From Cyclobacterium amurskyense (GTDB taxonomy: Bacteria; Bacteroidota; Bacteroidia; Cytophagales; Cyclobacteriaceae): 64,000 nt of DNA. Positions 62,083 to 64,000 of the stretch are shown here, piece by piece (the stretch's first letter is position 1; each line of letters begins with the position of its first letter). The stretch is taken from the NCBI RefSeq assembly GCF_001050135.1, contig NZ_CP012040.1, positions 3,923,001 to 3,987,000 on the forward strand, read 5' to 3'. Both the position numbers and the translations under genes were made by a program. The notes below the pieces were generated by a model. That model was not told the DNA's origin, did no database searches, and was given only the letters and a program-made list of their open reading frames with translations.

Positions 62083-64000
62083 ATGTCAAAAACGATTATT
62101 GTTTCAAATAGACTACCAATTAGTTTACAGCATAAAAATGGAAAGTTTGAATTTAAACCCAGTGCAGGAGGTCTTGCTACGGGTTTGGGTTCAATATATA
62201 AGGAAGGAGAAAATATATGGATAGGTTGGCCAGGGAACGATGTTGAAGATGAAGGTCAGCGACTTGAAGTAGTAGATGAGTTGAAGAAATTAAAAATGGC
62301 CCCAGTCTTTTTGACAAAAAAAGACGTGGAATTGTATTATGAGGGCTTTAGCAATGAAACAATATGGCCGGCTTTTCACTATTTCACTCAGCATATCAAT
62401 TATGAAGATGAGTATTGGGATGCTTATTGGCAGGTAAATAAGAAATTCTGTGATGCCATACTTGCCAAGGCAAATGAAGATGACACCATTTGGGTACATG
62501 ATTATCAATTATTATTGTTACCAATGATGCTCAGAAAGGCATTGCCGAATGCTACTATTGCCTTTTTTCAACATATTCCTTTTCCTTCTTATGAGATTAT
62601 TCGAATGCTTCCATGGAGGAAACAAATGCTTGAGGGCATGGTGGGTGCTGATCTGATAGGCTTTCACACTTATGATGACATGCGTCACTTTTTGAGTGCG
62701 GTGGGCAGAATTCTCGGACTATCCAATGAAAGTGGTTTTATCCAAGCTGACAACCGCTTGATAAATGTGGATGCCTTTCCTATGGGCATTGATTACGACA
62801 AGTTCGAACAAGCAGCTTTAAGCCCTAAAACCAAAGAGTATGTAAAGAAATTTAAAAAGACCCTTGGCGATCAGAAATTATTGATAACCATCGATCGCTT
62901 GGATTATTCAAAAGGTATTCCAAACCGGATCAAAGTGTTTGAAAGACTTCTTGACGAGCATCCAGAGTACCGAGGGAAGGTGTCAATGATAATGGTGGTG
63001 GTACCATCCAGGGACCAAGTGAAGTCCTATCAAGCCTTAAAGGAAGAAATTGATACTTTGGTTGGGCATATCAATAGTAAGTTTTCTACGCTGAATTGGG
63101 TGCCTATTCACTATTTCTATAGGAGTTTCCCATTTAATGAATTGAGTGCTTTTTATAGCATGTCAGACATAGCTTTGGTAACTCCCCTTAGGGATGGTAT
63201 GAACTTGGTATGTAAGGAGTTTGTAGCAAGTAAAACCAACCAAAGAGGTGTGCTGATACTTTCAGAAATGGCAGGGGCCAGCAAGGAACTGGTTGATTCC
63301 ATTTTGGTCAATCCTAATGATCAGGAAGGGGTGACAAGTGCTATTGTGGAGGCGCTATCAATGGATGAAGAGGAGCAGGAGGTGCGAATGATTTCCATGC
63401 AATCCAGTTTGAAAAAGTATGATATTTTCCAATGGGTTAAAGTATTCATGGATAGGTTGAAGTTTGTTAAGGAAAAACAAGCTGATCTTGAATCCAAAGC
63501 TTTGGACAAGAAAATCATCAACCAAATGAAGGTGGCTTTTAAAACGGCCAAAAAGCCTTTATTGCTTTTGGATTATGATGGAACTCTTGTAGGGTTTAAA
63601 GGCAGACCTCAGGATGCATTTCCAGATGAAGAATTGAAAGTATTGGTGGCGGCCCTTGCAGAACAATGCCAGACTGTCATAATAAGTGGTAGAGATAAGG
63701 AAACATTAGGAGAATGGTTTAAAGGACAGAAGGTGGATATGATTGCTGAGCATGGTGTTTGGCTGAAGAGAAAGGATCAAAAAGAAGATTGGATCTTATA
63801 TGCGGAGGTAGATGATAGCTGGAAAGAAGATATCAGAAAAGTAATGGAGTATTATGTACTTCGTACACCTGGAGCCCTGATTGAGGAAAAACACCATTCG
63901 CTTGTTTGGCATTACAGGAAAGTTGAGAGTGGCTTAGGAGACCTTAGGATGAGAGAGTTGTTCAGCCACCTTAAATACATGGCCAGAGGCCACAATCTTC
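62083..64000 (+). CDS. Bifunctional trehalose-6-phosphate synthase/phosphatase, 3' truncated by window
   Basis: At least 639 codons remain open at the window end. The N-terminus IIVSNRLPISLQHKNG, the GT20 core (VHDYQLLLLPMMLR, IPFPSYEIIRMLPW, DRLDYSKGIPNR, LRDGMNLVCKEFVA) and then an HAD phosphatase domain starting LLLLDYDGTLVGFKG near residue 495 form an OtsA-OtsB fusion, as is usual in Bacteroidota. OtsA joins UDP-glucose to glucose-6-phosphate and OtsB removes the phosphate to give trehalose, a stress solute. Separate otsA and otsB genes are not expected then. The start is ATG 62083. The OtsB end lies outside the window. Confidence 0.93.
   Translation, partial: MSKTIIVSNRLPISLQHKNGKFEFKPSAGGLATGLGSIYKEGENIWIGWPGNDVEDEGQRLEVVDELKKLKMAPVFLTKKDVELYYEGFSNETIWPAFHYFTQHINYEDEYWDAYWQVNKKFCDAILAKANEDDTIWVHDYQLLLLPMMLRKALPNATIAFFQHIPFPSYEIIRMLPWRKQMLEGMVGADLIGFHTYDDMRHFLSAVGRILGLSNESGFIQADNRLINVDAFPMGIDYDKFEQAALSPKTKEYVKKFKKTLGDQKLLITIDRLDYSKGIPNRIKVFERLLDEHPEYRGKVSMIMVVVPSRDQVKSYQALKEEIDTLVGHINSKFSTLNWVPIHYFYRSFPFNELSAFYSMSDIALVTPLRDGMNLVCKEFVASKTNQRGVLILSEMAGASKELVDSILVNPNDQEGVTSAIVEALSMDEEEQEVRMISMQSSLKKYDIFQWVKVFMDRLKFVKEKQADLESKALDKKIINQMKVAFKTAKKPLLLLDYDGTLVGFKGRPQDAFPDEELKVLVAALAEQCQTVIISGRDKETLGEWFKGQKVDMIAEHGVWLKRKDQKEDWILYAEVDDSWKEDIRKVMEYYVLRTPGALIEEKHHSLVWHYRKVESGLGDLRMRELFSHLKYMARGHNL

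Overview
The window looks like a chromosomal segment of an AT-rich Bacteroidota member, most plausibly order Cytophagales, family Cyclobacteriaceae. The basis is the protein families (sulfatase, GH20, GH31, DUF2911, DUF4174, a Wzc kinase with a Tyr-rich tail), the lack of clear Shine-Dalgarno sequences, and several matches to the Bacteroidota promoter (TTTG, about 19 nt, TAnnTTTG). The genus cannot be read from the sequence. No rRNA, tRNA, CRISPR array or transposase gene was seen.

Region 1 (1-14.8 kb): after the last codons of an exopolysaccharide tyrosine kinase comes a gene set that fits a lasso-peptide cluster. It has a PqqD-like RRE protein (B1), an asparagine-synthetase-like cyclase (C), a transglutaminase-like leader peptidase (B2) and an ABC exporter (D). 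Around this core are many candidate tailoring genes: nucleotidyltransferase, HPr-kinase-like kinase, flavin-dependent tryptophan-halogenase homologue, Asp/Asn beta-hydroxylase, GT8 glycosyltransferase and four sulfotransferases. A short gene at 5278-5415 encodes a 45-aa peptide with a lasso-like leader and the core GGWSSGSLESGWYGS: Glu at ring position 9 from the first Gly, two Trp, one Tyr and a C-terminal Ser. The precursor/halogenase pair was duplicated in tandem; the second copy (5719-7276) has lost both start codons and carries further lesions.

Region 2 (15.0-28.5 kb): an exopolysaccharide locus on the + strand with Wzx-type flippase, STELLO-like glycosyltransferase, SDR epimerase, two GT2s, Wzy/O-antigen-ligase-like polymerase, two GT4s, CapK/PaaK-like adenylate-forming enzyme, ATP-grasp protein, WecG/TagA glycosyltransferase and a peptidoglycan amidase. 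Many neighbours overlap by a few bases. The lasso cluster sits between this block and the Wzc kinase, as if placed inside one polysaccharide locus.

Region 3 (28.6-64 kb): mostly single genes and short operons of housekeeping and degradative type: Hpt protein, Tex, XRE/S24 regulator, 2OG-Fe(II) oxygenase, MetG, sulfatase, GH20, serine hydrolase, CDF transporter, M3/M48/M1 peptidases, thioredoxin, GH31, MMPL transporter, EEP-family protein, DUF2911 lipoprotein, penicillin acylase, and a trehalose-6-phosphate synthase/phosphatase fusion cut by the window end. A dispersed intergenic repeat occurs four times here, twice as a 49-bp form and twice as a form of about 220 bp that contains several hairpins. 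One long copy supplies the last codons and stop of the GH31 gene.
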